A DNA stretch of 46,811 bases from Aneurinibacillus sp. (GTDB lineage Bacteria > Bacillota > UBA5301 > DYFA01): positions 1-46,811 of the forward strand of contig DYFA01000037.1 of assembly GCA_020725425.1 (NCBI GenBank), given 5' to 3'. Below, in pieces: positions 1 through 10,414 of this stretch (position 1 is its first letter; every line of letters begins with the position of its first letter). The position numbers and the translations under genes are program-made. The notes below the pieces were generated by a model. The model saw nothing but the letters and a program-made list of their open reading frames with translations. It was not told the origin of the DNA and made no database searches.

Positions 1-874
<874 letters not shown>

Positions 875-997
875 CGGTCGCGCCTCCTCCCGGGGTAATG
901 CTTAACCTTTCGCCCGCCCCGCCGTGATTCCCTTCCGTAACCGTCTCCCAAGCCTGCCAACGCCGGGAGGGCCGGCCGGGTTCCCCGAAAGGAAAGA

Positions 998-1024
998 GGC
1001 TGTCCCAAAGGTCTTGGGACAGCC
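998..1024 (-). terminator. Rho-independent terminator of the porin-like gene
   Basis: A perfect 11-bp inverted repeat (GGCTGTCCCAA / TTGGGACAGCC) with a 5-nt loop lies just past the stop of the porin-like gene. On the minus strand it is followed by the T-rich TCTTTCCTTTC. The same AAAGAGGCTGYCCC core recurs in the terminator at 12242-12269. Confidence 0.8.
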
Positions 1025-1049
1025 CCCCGTTGAGGTGTATTCTCTCGGC

Positions 1050-1820
1050 TTAGAAGTACACCGTGCTGGCAAGCTCGAGGCTGCCGTCTCCCGCATCGGG
1101 CTTCGTGTAGGTGGCGCTGAGTTCCACGTCGCCGAGCTTCTTCGTGGCGTTCAGGCTGATCTCCTTGGCCTGGATCTTGTACTCGGCAGTCAGGTCCACA
1201 CCGAGGTTAGCCTTGGCGCCGACGAACTGCTCCCGGGTGTCGCCCTTCATGTCGTACTGGCCGAAGACAGTGAGCTGGTCCTTCACGACCGGGATCGAGG
1301 CGCCGATGGCCATCGCGGCGTCAGTGTCGGCCTCAGCCTTCGAGATGCCGCCGTAGATGACGCCGAAGTCGGCCGTGTACTTGCCCTGGGCCCCGACCTT
1401 CTTGCCGGCGATGTCATACCACCCGATGGCACTGATGTTCTCGCCGAGCTGCGGGTAGAGCGCCACGCCGGTGAAGCCGTGGTTCAGGTTCTCCGCGGCA
1501 TAGTTGTTGCTCAGCATGGAGAAGTCCTCCACCTGCTTACCGACGAGGAGCTTGCCGAACTCGGTGTTGGTGAACCAGTAGGCCCGCTTCAGAGCGACCG
1601 GAGCACCAGTCGTGGTGTCGTTCTCGAAGCGGATCCGGGCTCCCGACTTCTCGCTCACAGTCGAGTCGAACTGCAAGCGGTAGCCGTTGGAGGTGGTCAG
1701 GGTCTTCGCCAGAAGGTCGTCGACGTTGAACCATACCTTACCGGACATCTTGGTCTCGGCCGCAAGGGCCATCGAGGAGAGCGCCAACACGAGGGTGAGT
1801 GCGATAAGAACCTTCTTCAT
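1050..1820 (-). CDS. Exported beta-barrel (porin-like) protein
   Basis: The 256-residue protein has a clear signal peptide (MKKVLIALTLVLALSSMALA, predicted cut before AETK). The rest alternates polar and hydrophobic residues in short amphipathic strands separated by Gly/Asp/Asn turns, such as RLQFDSTV, GVIYGGI and VELSATYT. It ends in ...LASTVYF; a terminal Phe closing the last strand is the hallmark of outer-membrane barrel proteins recognised by BamA. The ATG at 1820 is chosen because TAAGGAGGACAACC precedes it, although the frame stays open further upstream. The gene sits alone between lonB and lonA with its own terminator. It could instead be a beta-rich cell-surface protein of a monoderm; no SLH domain is visible. 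Exact substrate and family are not recognised. Confidence 0.7.
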   Translation of the reverse strand: MKKVLIALTLVLALSSMALAAETKMSGKVWFNVDDLLAKTLTTSNGYRLQFDSTVSEKSGARIRFENDTTTGAPVALKRAYWFTNTEFGKLLVGKQVEDFSMLSNNYAAENLNHGFTGVALYPQLGENISAIGWYDIAGKKVGAQGKYTADFGVIYGGISKAEADTDAAMAIGASIPVVKDQLTVFGQYDMKGDTREQFVGAKANLGVDLTAEYKIQAKEISLNATKKLGDVELSATYTKPDAGDGSLELASTVYF

Positions 1821-2033
1821 GGTTGTCCTCCTTAGTGCGACTTGTAGTGCGATTCTTGGTCTGGTTCGGGTCTGCATCTCCCCCGCCGGAGCGCACTAGG
1901 TGGCACCTCCTTTCTTCTCCTTCCGGGGTGAGATTACGTTTACATAATTCAGGCGCCAGGCGCGATTCCCTTTGAGAACATACTTCCTGCAATGGAAGAG
2001 AGCCGCCAGTGCAGGCGGCCCGGTGGCTGGGTT
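1821..2033. other. Leader/intergenic region upstream of the porin-like gene
   Basis: This 213-bp gap follows the lonB stop. Besides the SD of the porin-like gene at 1824-1833 it contains a second strong SD-like AAAGGAGGTG (minus strand, around 1905-1915). That site is followed by a TAG and an in-frame GTG, but no convincing leader ORF. An AT-rich patch (AATTATGTAAAC on the minus strand, around 1934-1945) may hold the -10 element; no good -35 partner was seen. Confidence 0.3.
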
Positions 2034-3758
2034 CTAGCAGGAGAGCGGTGGGCCGGGACGCGGCGCCGGCAAGGGCAGGGCGACCGGCGGCGCAGCCGGG
2101 GCGGCGGCGGCCACCTCGGCCTCCGACCACCGCTGGCCGGCGAACGGGTTGCCGAGGATCGCCTCCTCGATCACCTGGCGGATGTGCTGGACCGGCTGGA
2201 CGACGATCCCCTCGAGGTTCGAAAAAAGGTCCTGGTTGTTCTCCTGGGGAATGAGCACCCGCTTGGCCCCCGCCTGACGGGCCGCCATAACCTTCGGGAC
2301 GATCCCCCCCACCGGCTTTACATAACCGCGGATGGACACCTCGCCGGTCATCGCCACCAGGTTGTCCACGGGGTGGCCGGTGATTGCCGAATAGATGGCG
2401 GTGACGATCGCCACCCCGGCCGAAGGGCCGTCCACCGGTGTCCCGCCGGGGAAGTTGACGTGCAGGTCGTAATCGCACGGGTTCAGATTGAAGCACTTCT
2501 TCAGCACGGTCAGGACGTTCTCCACCGAGCCCCGGGCCGTCGACTTGGAGCGCAGGGTCCGGCCGACCGCTCCCACCTCTTCCTCCTCGACCACGCCGGT
2601 GACCATCAGCTTCCCCTTGCCCTTCTCGGCCGGCACCGCCGATGCCTCAACCTCCATCAGCGCCCCCAGGTTCGGTCCGAAGACGGCCAGCCCGTTGACC
2701 AGCCCCACCTGCGGCGCCGCCGGCACCCGGCGCTCGGGCCGCGGGCTGTACTGGCCGCTCTGCACCACCCACTCGATGTCGGACTGGCGGATGGTCTTTC
2801 CCCCCTCGGTTAGGGCCAGCCCCGCCGCCACCTGGACCATGTTGACGGCGTCCCGCCCGTTCGTGGCGTAGTGCTTGAGCACTTCAACCGCCCCGTCCTC
2901 GATCGCGAAGTCGATCTTCTTCACGGCGTTGCGGGCGATCGTCTCGACTTCCTCCGGCGTCAGGGCCCGGAAGAAGATCTCCAGGCACCGCGACCGGATG
3001 GCTGGGGGGATTTCGTGGGGCTGCCGGGTCGTGGCGGCGACGAGGCGGAAGTCCGCCGGCAGCCCGTTCTGGAAAATGTCGTGGATGTAGGCCGGGATAT
3101 TGGTGTCCTCGGAGGAGTAGTAGGCGCTCTCCAGGAACACCTTCCGGTCCTCCAACACCTTGAGCAGCTTGTTCATCTGGATGGGATGCAGTTCGCCGAT
3201 CTCGTCGATGAACAGAATCCCGCCGTGGGCCTTGGTGACCGCCCCAGGCTTGGGTTGGGGAATCCCCGCCATTCCCAGGGGGCCGGCGCCCTGGTAGATG
3301 GGATCGTGCACCGAGCCCATCAACGGGTCGGCGATGCCCCGGTCGTCGAAGCGGGCCGTGGTAGCGTCGACCTCGACGAACTTGGCGTCGGCTCGGAAGG
3401 GCGAAAGCGGGTTCTTCTTGGCCTCCTCCAGCACCACCCGGGCCGCAGCGGTCTTCCCCACCCCCGGAGGGCCATACACGATCACGTGCTGGGGATTGGG
3501 CCCGCACAGGGCAGCCCGGAGCGCCTTGACCCCGTCTTCCTGCCCGATGATCTCGGACAACTGGGTCGGGCGGGTCTTTTCGGACAGCGGCTCGCTCAGG
3601 CTGATCGCTCGCAGTCGCTCCAGCTTCTCCAGCTCCTTCCGCGACTCCCGGTCGATCGCGCTGCGGGATGTCTGCTGCGCCCGCAGGAGGTTCCAGAAGT
3701 AAAGGCCGATCACCACTGTGAAAAAGAGGCTGATCAGGCCGAAGAAGTTCCCGGTCAC
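2034..3758 (-). CDS. lonB: Membrane-anchored ATP-dependent protease LonB
   Basis: Sporulation-associated Lon-type protease; in Bacillus subtilis LonB is forespore-specific and membrane-bound. A single N-terminal membrane helix occupies residues ~4-23 (FFGLISLFFTVVIGLYFW). The AAA+ module follows, with Walker A GPPGVGKT at 96-103 and Walker B LFIDEIGE at 181-188. The C-terminal Lon protease domain carries the catalytic Ser445 (DGPSAGVAI) and Lys488 (PKVMAARQAG). The GTG at 3758 is preferred over the ATG at 3836 because GGAGAGGAGGG lies just upstream and the membrane helix then starts at the N-terminus, as in the family. The 574-aa length is normal, with a Pro/Ala-rich tail. A strong terminator separates it from clpX, so it is transcribed independently. 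Confidence 0.93.
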   Translation of the reverse strand: MTGNFFGLISLFFTVVIGLYFWNLLRAQQTSRSAIDRESRKELEKLERLRAISLSEPLSEKTRPTQLSEIIGQEDGVKALRAALCGPNPQHVIVYGPPGVGKTAAARVVLEEAKKNPLSPFRADAKFVEVDATTARFDDRGIADPLMGSVHDPIYQGAGPLGMAGIPQPKPGAVTKAHGGILFIDEIGELHPIQMNKLLKVLEDRKVFLESAYYSSEDTNIPAYIHDIFQNGLPADFRLVAATTRQPHEIPPAIRSRCLEIFFRALTPEEVETIARNAVKKIDFAIEDGAVEVLKHYATNGRDAVNMVQVAAGLALTEGGKTIRQSDIEWVVQSGQYSPRPERRVPAAPQVGLVNGLAVFGPNLGALMEVEASAVPAEKGKGKLMVTGVVEEEEVGAVGRTLRSKSTARGSVENVLTVLKKCFNLNPCDYDLHVNFPGGTPVDGPSAGVAIVTAIYSAITGHPVDNLVAMTGEVSIRGYVKPVGGIVPKVMAARQAGAKRVLIPQENNQDLFSNLEGIVVQPVQHIRQVIEEAILGNPFAGQRWSEAEVAAAAPAAPPVALPLPAPRPGPPLSC

Positions 3759-3910
3759 CCTGTACCCTCCTCTCCCGGACCGTCGGCAACGTTCGGCCCC
3801 CGGCGGCGCTCCCCTCGCCAGGAGCCGGAACGACATTTTCCCAGCTAAAGCCGGGCTCCCTGGTCGCTAGTATTATCTCCCCCCCTATCTGCCCTCATCC
3901 TGCCCGCGCC

Positions 3911-3952
3911 AAACAAAAACCGGCAGCCGGGTCGAGTCAACCCAGCGCCGGT
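3911..3952 (-). terminator. Terminator after clpX
   Basis: On the minus strand ACCGGC...GGGT / ACCC...GCCGGT forms a long hairpin (3919-3952). It is followed immediately by TTTTTGTTT (3911-3918 complement). It closes the tig-clpP-clpX operon and isolates lonB. Confidence 0.85.
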
Positions 3953-3988
3953 CAGGCGAGCTTCTTCCGGTTGAGCAGTATCAGGGAC

Positions 3989-5251
<1,263 letters not shown>

Positions 5252-5255
5252 GGCG

Positions 5256-5864
5256 TCACCTGCCTTCTTGGACAACCTTCCGCTTCTCGCTGAAGATGGC
5301 ATCTACCAGCCCGTAGGCCTTGGCGTCCGCCGCCGACATGAAGTAGTCCCGGTCGGTGTCGGCGTCGATTCGTTCATAGGGCTGGCCGGTATGCTTGACC
5401 AGGATCTCGTTGAGCGTCTTCTTCAGGGTCAGGATCTCCTTGGCCCGGATCTCCAGGTCTTTGGCCTGCCCCTGGAATCCTCCGAGCGGCTGGTGAATCA
5501 TGATCCGCGAGTAAGGCAGGGCGTACCGCTTGCCCTTGGTCCCCGCCGCCAGGAGGATCGCCGCCATGCTGGCCGCCATACCGACACAGATGGTCGAGAC
5601 ATCCGGGCGGACGTATTGCATGGTGTCGTAAATCGCCAGGCCGGCGTAGATGTCCCCTCCCGGCGAGTTGATGTAGAGGAAGATGTCCTTCTCCGGGTCC
5701 TCGCTCTCCAGGTGAAGCATCTGGGCGATGACCAGGTTTGCCATGTAATCCTCGATCGGCCCTCCGACGAAGACGATGCGGTCCTTCAGCAACCGGCTGA
5801 ATATGTCGTAGGCCCGCTCACCCCGGTTGGTCTGCTCCACCACCATGGGTACCAGAGTGGTCAC
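5256..5864 (-). CDS. clpP: ClpP, proteolytic subunit of Clp protease
   Basis: Serine peptidase that forms the tetradecameric barrel of ClpXP. The catalytic triad is visible: Ser99 in GMAASMAA, His124 in IMIHQPLGG, and an Asp in the DADTDRDYF segment near 167-173. The NSPGGDI oxyanion-loop motif is at 66-72. The 202-residue length is normal. The start is a GTG at 5864 that overlaps the trigger-factor stop (GTGA) and has AGGAGG seven bases upstream; an internal ATG at codon 7 is the alternative. Order tig-clpP-clpX is the classical bacterial arrangement. Confidence 0.97.
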   Translation of the reverse strand: MTTLVPMVVEQTNRGERAYDIFSRLLKDRIVFVGGPIEDYMANLVIAQMLHLESEDPEKDIFLYINSPGGDIYAGLAIYDTMQYVRPDVSTICVGMAASMAAILLAAGTKGKRYALPYSRIMIHQPLGGFQGQAKDLEIRAKEILTLKKTLNEILVKHTGQPYERIDADTDRDYFMSAADAKAYGLVDAIFSEKRKVVQEGR

Positions 5865-7279
5865 ACCTCATCCTCCTTCGGCTGGCGGCGGTCGCTTGCC
5901 GCCGGCTGGGTCTCGCCGCCCCGGCGAGGCTTCCTGCCCCCGGCCCCGCCTTTCTCCTCTTTATCCTTCTCCGGTTCGGCCGGAGTTACCTCCTCTTTAA
6001 TCTCCGCCGTTTCCACCAACAGGTTGACTGCCCGCTCGGCCGCCAGCCGCGCCACAAGGTCGTCCAGGCGATCCTCCTGCTCCAGCCTCTGCCTTAACTG
6101 GGCGGCCCTCTCCGCGTCGCCGCCCGCCAGCGACTGCAGCTTCGCCAGGACCTCCTCCTCCGTGACCCTGATCTGCTCCGCCTTGGCGATCGCCTCCACC
6201 ACCAGCCGGGTCTTGACCTCTTCCTCGGCCGGCCCCCGCAGGTCGCGGCGAAGATCCTCCTCGGTCCGGTCCTCGCCCAGGTAGTCGGCGAGCGTGTAGC
6301 CGCCGGCCTGCAACTGCGCCACCATGCCCCGGAGCTTCGACTCGACCCGCCGCTCGATCAGCTTCTCCGGGACCTCTACGGTGGCGTTGGCGGCAGCGGC
6401 GGCGACCAACTGGCTCTCGATCGCCTCCCGGGCGGCCTTCTCCCGCTCTGCGGCAATCTGCCGCCGGATGTCGGCCTTCAACTCAGCAAGGGAAGCGAAG
6501 TCGGAGACATCCTTGGCGAACTCGTCGTCCAGCTCAGGCAGGTGCTTCTCCTTGATCTCCTTGACCTTGACCTTGAAGAGGGCCTCCTTGCCGGCCAGGT
6601 GCTCCGCCCGGTGGTCGGCCGGGAAGGTCACCTTGATCTCGCGTTCCTCCCCTCTGGCCGCCCCGACCAGACCCTCCTCGAACTCCGGCAGGAAGCGCCC
6701 CCCGCCCACCTCGAGCGTCACGTCCCGGCCGGCGCCGCCGGCGAACGGCTCACCGTCCACGAAGCCGTCGAAGTCGATGACGGCGAAGAGTCCCTTCTCC
6801 AGCCGCTCCCGTTCGCTCGCCAAAAGCTCCGAATGGCGCTCCTGGAGGTGGGCCAGGACCTGGTCCACGTCGGCGTCGGTCACCGGCACAACCGTCTTGA
6901 CCGCCGTCAGCCCCTTGTACTTCCCCAGTCTGACCTCGGGGACCACCTCGACCTGGACTTTGAAGGTGCACGGCTTCCCCTCTTCGAGGGCGATGTCGGA
7001 CACCTCCGGCTGGTCGATCGGTTCCACCCCGGTCTCCCGGATGGCGTTCAGATAGGCCCGCGGGAAAAGAGCGTCGAACGCCTCCTCGATGACCTTCTGC
7101 CGCCCCACGTACCGATCGATCAAGGGGCGGGGCGCCTTTCCCGGCCGGAACCCCGGGATCCGCACCTTGGCCGCCACCTGCTGGTAAGCTCTGGCTATGG
7201 CCCGCCCGACCTCGTCCGGCGCCACTTCAACCCGCAATTCGACGCGATTCCCGTCTAGTCTGGCCAACTCCGTTTGCAT
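5861..7279 (-). CDS. tig: Trigger factor, ribosome-associated chaperone and prolyl isomerase
   Basis: First chaperone met by nascent chains at the ribosome exit. The ribosome-docking signature GFRPGKAP is at residues 43-50. The FKBP-type isomerase domain follows at about 155-240 ([18 protein letters not shown] marks its end), then the helical C-terminal arms. The tail beyond ~435 is an unusually long charged K/E/G/R-rich extension not needed for the fold. The ATG at 7279 is chosen for its GGAGGAG ribosome site and the [15 protein letters not shown] start. It is the first gene of the tig-clpP-clpX operon, with an extended -10 promoter upstream at 7408-7416. Confidence 0.96.
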   Translation of the reverse strand: MQTELARLDGNRVELRVEVAPDEVGRAIARAYQQVAAKVRIPGFRPGKAPRPLIDRYVGRQKVIEEAFDALFPRAYLNAIRETGVEPIDQPEVSDIALEEGKPCTFKVQVEVVPEVRLGKYKGLTAVKTVVPVTDADVDQVLAHLQERHSELLASERERLEKGLFAVIDFDGFVDGEPFAGGAGRDVTLEVGGGRFLPEFEEGLVGAARGEEREIKVTFPADHRAEHLAGKEALFKVKVKEIKEKHLPELDDEFAKDVSDFASLAELKADIRRQIAAEREKAAREAIESQLVAAAAANATVEVPEKLIERRVESKLRGMVAQLQAGGYTLADYLGEDRTEEDLRRDLRGPAEEEVKTRLVVEAIAKAEQIRVTEEEVLAKLQSLAGGDAERAAQLRQRLEQEDRLDDLVARLAAERAVNLLVETAEIKEEVTPAEPEKDKEEKGGAGGRKPRRGGETQPAASDRRQPKEDEV

Positions 7280-7407
7280 CCATTCTCCTCCTGCCACATT
7301 CTATGTGCCGCCCTCTGCCTTGGCGTCTGGCTGGTCTGTTTTTTCGAGTATTCGCCGCACCGCAGCGCTTTCCTCTCCCGCCTACTGGCCGGCGGCGGGC
7401 TGCGGCT

Positions 7408-7416
7408 ATTATACCA
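7408..7416 (-). promoter_or_regulatory. Extended -10 promoter for tig-clpP-clpX
   Basis: On the minus strand TGGTATAAT fits the extended -10 form (TGn plus a perfect TATAAT). It lies about 130 nt upstream of the tig ATG, and no consensus -35 lies 16-18 nt further upstream. Confidence 0.55.
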
Positions 7417-7476
7417 CACCCCCCGGCTGTTTGAGTTTCCCACCCGCAACAAATGCTATTAGGGGAGGTGAGGGCG

Positions 7477-7716
7477 ATGAGTTTCAAGGACATGGAAGAG
7501 CGGGCCAAGGACAAGCTGAAGAAGGAGGTGGCGCAGGAACTCGGCCTCGACGACGATTTAAGGGATCCGGACGAGCTTACCGTACGGGAGGCGGGAAAGA
7601 TCGGCGGGCAGATGGTCAAGCGTCTGGTCGAGAAGGGTGAGGAAAAGCTGGCCGCTGAGCAGCTGACCTCCCGAGTCCCGGCGCCGGGTACAGGGGCCGG
7701 CTCGGAGGCACCGTGA
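7477..7716 (+). CDS. Small acid-soluble spore protein, alpha/beta-type
   Basis: A 79-residue protein that would coat and protect DNA in the spore core. The N-terminal half contains LKKEVAQELGLDDDL, matching the K-E-I-A-x-E-L-G segment of clostridial alpha/beta SASPs. The conserved DNA-binding helix reads REAGKIGGQMVKRLVE (about 44-59). A Pro/Gly/Ala tail follows. The ATG at 7477 has AGGGGAGGTGAG directly upstream. It is monocistronic, divergent from tig and convergent with tRNA-Leu. It is the most direct evidence that the organism forms endospores. A forespore (sigma-G) promoter is expected but was not identified with confidence. Confidence 0.82.
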   Translation: MSFKDMEERAKDKLKKEVAQELGLDDDLRDPDELTVREAGKIGGQMVKRLVEKGEEKLAAEQLTSRVPAPGTGAGSEAP

Positions 7717-7717
7717 A

Positions 7718-7737
7718 GGGCGCCGGGTGCGGCGCCC
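7718..7737. terminator. GC-rich hairpin between the spore protein gene and tRNA-Leu
   Basis: A perfect 8-bp stem GGGCGCCG / CGGCGCCC with a GGTG loop begins directly after the TGA of the spore protein gene and before the 3' end of the opposing tRNA-Leu. There is no strong T-tract on either side, so termination (possibly bidirectional) is inferred from position. Confidence 0.5.
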
Positions 7738-7749
7738 CCCAACATTCCT

Positions 7750-7832
7750 TGGTGCGGAGAGCGGGGATCGAACCCGCACGGTTGCCCACAGGTTCCTAAG
7801 ACCTGCGCGTCTGCCAGTTCCGCCATCTCCGC
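7750..7832 (-). tRNA. tRNA-Leu (anticodon TAG)
   Basis: Acceptor stem GCGGAGA/TCTCCGC, anticodon stem CAGGT/ACCTG with loop CTTAGGA, a long class II variable arm, a GGTTCGATC T-loop and an encoded CCA. The long variable arm and TAG anticodon identify it as Leu, reading CUA and related codons. Confidence 0.97.
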
Positions 7833-7844
7833 GCCGCTGTCGCA

Positions 7845-8054
7845 GTGAATATGATACCATACCTCCGGGAGGGACGGAAGATCAACCTCCTCTATTACCT
7901 CGCCTTCGGCGGGGTGGTGGGCGTGGCTCTCTATACCACAGCCTACGCCGCCAAGGTCTGGCGCTTGGCCAACCGCCGGGGGGCCATCGGGCTCTTCCTC
8001 CTCAGCGGAGGGCTGGTCGTCCTCGGATGGTGGATCCTCTTCGCCGAACACTGA
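7845..8054 (+). CDS. Small two-helix membrane protein, function unknown
   Basis: A 69-residue (GTG 7845) or 67-residue (ATG 7851) protein. It has two hydrophobic segments, about residues 14-36 and 46-66, joined by a basic loop (KVWRLANRRG), which predicts both ends on the same side of the membrane. The codons are strongly G/C-ending like the neighbouring real genes, and it fills space otherwise free of genes. Against it, no good ribosome site is visible, its start overlaps the likely -10 element of tRNA-Leu, and its 3' end overlaps the convergent gerC gene by 53 nt. I do not recognise the family. Confidence 0.5.
   Translation: MNMIPYLREGRKINLLYYLAFGGVVGVALYTTAYAAKVWRLANRRGAIGLFLLSGGLVVLGWWILFAEH
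7851..7859 (-). promoter_or_regulatory. Possible extended -10 of tRNA-Leu
   Basis: TGGTATCAT on the minus strand lies 18 nt upstream of the mature tRNA-Leu 5' end. It matches TGn plus TATCAT, but no -35 box is apparent. Confidence 0.35.
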
Positions 8055-9330
8055 ACTCCCTGGCCCCGGAGCCGGACGGCGCCGGCACCGGTTTGGTCGG
8101 CTGAAGGGTGGTCCCGGGGCGACGGACCTTGGCGCTTACCGCCACCTTCACCCTTGCCCGGGGGAACTGACGGCTGAGCCAGCCGAAGCGCACCCAATCC
8201 GGCCAGGTAAGGAAGCGCATTTTGAAGTGCGACCCCCAGGCGAAGATGTCCGCCTGCCACTGCCGCTGCGCCTTTCCGACCACCCTCCGGCAGCCAGCGG
8301 CAATCCGTTTGGCCGCCGCCTCCTCCAGGACCGGGCGGAAACGGCGCCCGGTGTAGTTGACCGTGGATTGGATTTCCAAAAGTTCCAGCGGGACCAGTAG
8401 CCTGACCTCGACCTCCGGCCGGCCCCCCTTAAGGCGCGTCTCGACCTTTCTCCGGACGCGGTTGACCCTCACCGCCACATACTTTCCCCGGACCTTGGGA
8501 TCAGCCAGGACCAGGAACGAACTGCGGTGCCGCCCCGCCAGCATGAGGTAGTATGACGTATCTTCGGGACCCAGTTCCCCCACCATCCGGTCTCCCCGGA
8601 AGACTGCCAGCGCCACGATTTCCACCGCTTCGCTGGGTGTCTTCCCCTGCCCTTGGCCGCTTTTCCCTTGGCCGCCGCCGGCGTCCGGCCGCCGCGGGGC
8701 CACCACGGGGATCACCGCCTCCCGCTCGTAGTTCGAAAGCTGGGTCATGAGGTCAAGGAGCTGGAAGTTGAGCGTGGTCCCGAACTGCTGACCTGAGCTG
8801 AGCAGGTCGACGAGAAAGTCCACCGGATCCCTCTCCAGAGGGGACTCCACCTTCAGGCAATCCCTGGCCCGCCCCTTCGTGACGAGAATCGCCATACTCG
8901 TCCGGTACTCGAACCAGCGCGTCAGAAGCCCCGTGAACCGGTTGAGACCCCCCCGCGCCACCTCCTCCGAGAACAGCACAGCCCGGCACTGGGAGGAGGT
9001 GAGAGCCCTCCCGGTGAACTTGCTCATCTCCAGCAGCGCCTCCGCCAGCGTCCTTCCGCTCCCCTGCTGCACCAGCCAGGGGCGCCCTTCCCCCTGGCCG
9101 GTCCCGCCGCCCATGCCGCCCCCCTGGCCTGCCATGCCAGCGGGCACATCCACCAGAGCGGTGACCGCCACCCGGCCGTCCGGTTCCTGATCCACGGCCA
9201 AGGCCTGGATGAAGGCGACCCGGTTCGGCTCCCGGTAGTCCCAGCAGCCGGCCACTCCCAGAGCCAACGCCAGCCCCAGGATCGTTCCCAGGACTCCGCT
9301 CCTCCCGCCGTTCCGCCGCTCAGCAGGCAT
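8002..9330 (-). CDS. gerC: Spore germination lipoprotein, Ger(x)C family
   Basis: Lipoprotein subunit of a germinant receptor in the inner spore membrane. The N-terminus is a lipoprotein signal with lipobox GVAGC (Cys29) followed by WDYREPNR, the family's usual WD.rEln-like start. The conserved C-terminal domain ends with the DIFAWGSHFKMRFLTWPDW and ARVKVAVSAKVRRPG segments that match the family's D-I-F-G-F-G and I-R-R-x-G pattern. An unusual Gly/Met/Gln-rich insert (about residues 65-80) and a Gly/Gln insert near 220 are family-atypical low-complexity loops. The ATG at 9330 has AAGGAG upstream and overlaps the gerB end by 11 nt. It is the last gene of gerA-gerB-gerC. Confidence 0.92.
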   Translation of the reverse strand: MPAERRNGGRSGVLGTILGLALALGVAGCWDYREPNRVAFIQALAVDQEPDGRVAVTALVDVPAGMAGQGGGMGGGTGQGEGRPWLVQQGSGRTLAEALLEMSKFTGRALTSSQCRAVLFSEEVARGGLNRFTGLLTRWFEYRTSMAILVTKGRARDCLKVESPLERDPVDFLVDLLSSGQQFGTTLNFQLLDLMTQLSNYEREAVIPVVAPRRPDAGGGQGKSGQGQGKTPSEAVEIVALAVFRGDRMVGELGPEDTSYYLMLAGRHRSSFLVLADPKVRGKYVAVRVNRVRRKVETRLKGGRPEVEVRLLVPLELLEIQSTVNYTGRRFRPVLEEAAAKRIAAGCRRVVGKAQRQWQADIFAWGSHFKMRFLTWPDWVRFGWLSRQFPRARVKVAVSAKVRRPGTTLQPTKPVPAPSGSGAREFSVRRRGSTIRGRPALR

Positions 9331-10414
9331 GACGCCGCTCCTTTTTTCGCCGCCGGAGTGCCAGGAACCAGAGCAGTCCGATCCCCGGGTAGAGGACAAA
9401 ACTGGTCAGTTGCTTCACCTCTTCGTCGACCCAGTGCACCGTTTCCATAAGACTTCCGGGAAGGTAACCGAAGAGCCACGCCCCGACCGCCAGGAGCGGG
9501 ACCAGGGGACGGTACTCGTCCAGCTTGAGCAGGTCGGCAACCAGGAGGCAACTGGCCCAGAACATCACGCTAAGGGTAAGGAAGAGGGCTGTGGTAAAGA
9601 GGAAGACGAAGACCGATTCCAGATTGCTGATGAAGGGTCCCAGGTAGACCGCCCGGCTTCCTTCGGCGGCCGGTGCGGGAAAGTGGGTCAGCGTCGGGTA
9701 ACCGAAGAGCGCCAGGAGGGCCGAGGTCACTATGGTGAGGACCAGGGCGCTCCAGGCGATAGCCCGAACCCCTATCTTCACGACTTCCGCCCGCCGGCGC
9801 AGGTAGGGGAAGAGGACGGCCACCACCCACGCCTCGCGGTACCAGCCGGAGAAAGCGCTCCAATACAGCGTGGACTGCCAGCCGAACCCCAGCGGCGGGA
9901 AGAAACGGGTGAAGTCCATCCTGGGGAGAGTAAGGAGCAGGAGGATGAACACGACCGTCACGATGGGCAGGAGCAGGACCATGGCGCTCCGGGCGATCGC
10001 CTCGAGACCCAGAACGGCGGCGTAACTGAAGACCAACACCGTCGCGCCCTCGACGACGGTGATCGGAGTGTTCGGGAGGATGCCGGTGATGATCGCCCCT
10101 CCCATCTGACGCGTGTGCAGCGCCACGATGCCGAAGAAATAGGCTGCGATCACGGCACCGATCAGGGTGCCCGCCGGCCCCGCCAGCCGTTCAAACTGCG
10201 CCACCATCCCCTCCTCCCGCTCCGGGTCGAGGCTGCTGAAGAGCATCCAGCCCAGGCCCATGGAGAGCAGGCCGTTGACCAAGACCATCAGGGGTGCGGC
10301 GGTCGCCGTGTGCTGGGCCGCCACCGCCGGCTGGCTAAGGAAGATCTTCCCCGCCGTGGCTGCCACCGCCACGATGATCGCCTCCGTCCGGCCGAGATGC
10401 CCCTGACGGATCAA
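9320..10414 (-). CDS. gerB: Spore germination permease-like subunit, GerAB/YndE family
   Basis: Polytopic inner-membrane subunit of the germinant receptor, from the amino acid permease (APC-like) superfamily; it binds or senses the germinant. About ten hydrophobic segments run through the 364 residues. The TTG start at 10414 is chosen because it overlaps the gerA stop (TTGA) and is preceded by GGAGGTGG. It also gives the family's normal length, with the first helix around EAIIVAVAATAGKIF. An upstream in-frame start would add 22 residues lying inside gerA. A Lys/Arg-rich tail (RRRKKERRH) ends in the cytoplasm. Confidence 0.92.
   Translation of the reverse strand: MIRQGHLGRTEAIIVAVAATAGKIFLSQPAVAAQHTATAAPLMVLVNGLLSMGLGWMLFSSLDPEREEGMVAQFERLAGPAGTLIGAVIAAYFFGIVALHTRQMGGAIITGILPNTPITVVEGATVLVFSYAAVLGLEAIARSAMVLLLPIVTVVFILLLLTLPRMDFTRFFPPLGFGWQSTLYWSAFSGWYREAWVVAVLFPYLRRRAEVVKIGVRAIAWSALVLTIVTSALLALFGYPTLTHFPAPAAEGSRAVYLGPFISNLESVFVFLFTTALFLTLSVMFWASCLLVADLLKLDEYRPLVPLLAVGAWLFGYLPGSLMETVHWVDEEVKQLTSFVLYPGIGLLWFLALRRRKKERRHAC

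Noticed and set aside
1860-1915. Leader ORF starting at a GTG behind AAAGGAGGTG upstream of the porin-like gene
   Set aside because: It would run out of frame into the signal peptide region, and the SD is followed by a TAG before the GTG; it more likely reflects a G-rich leader.
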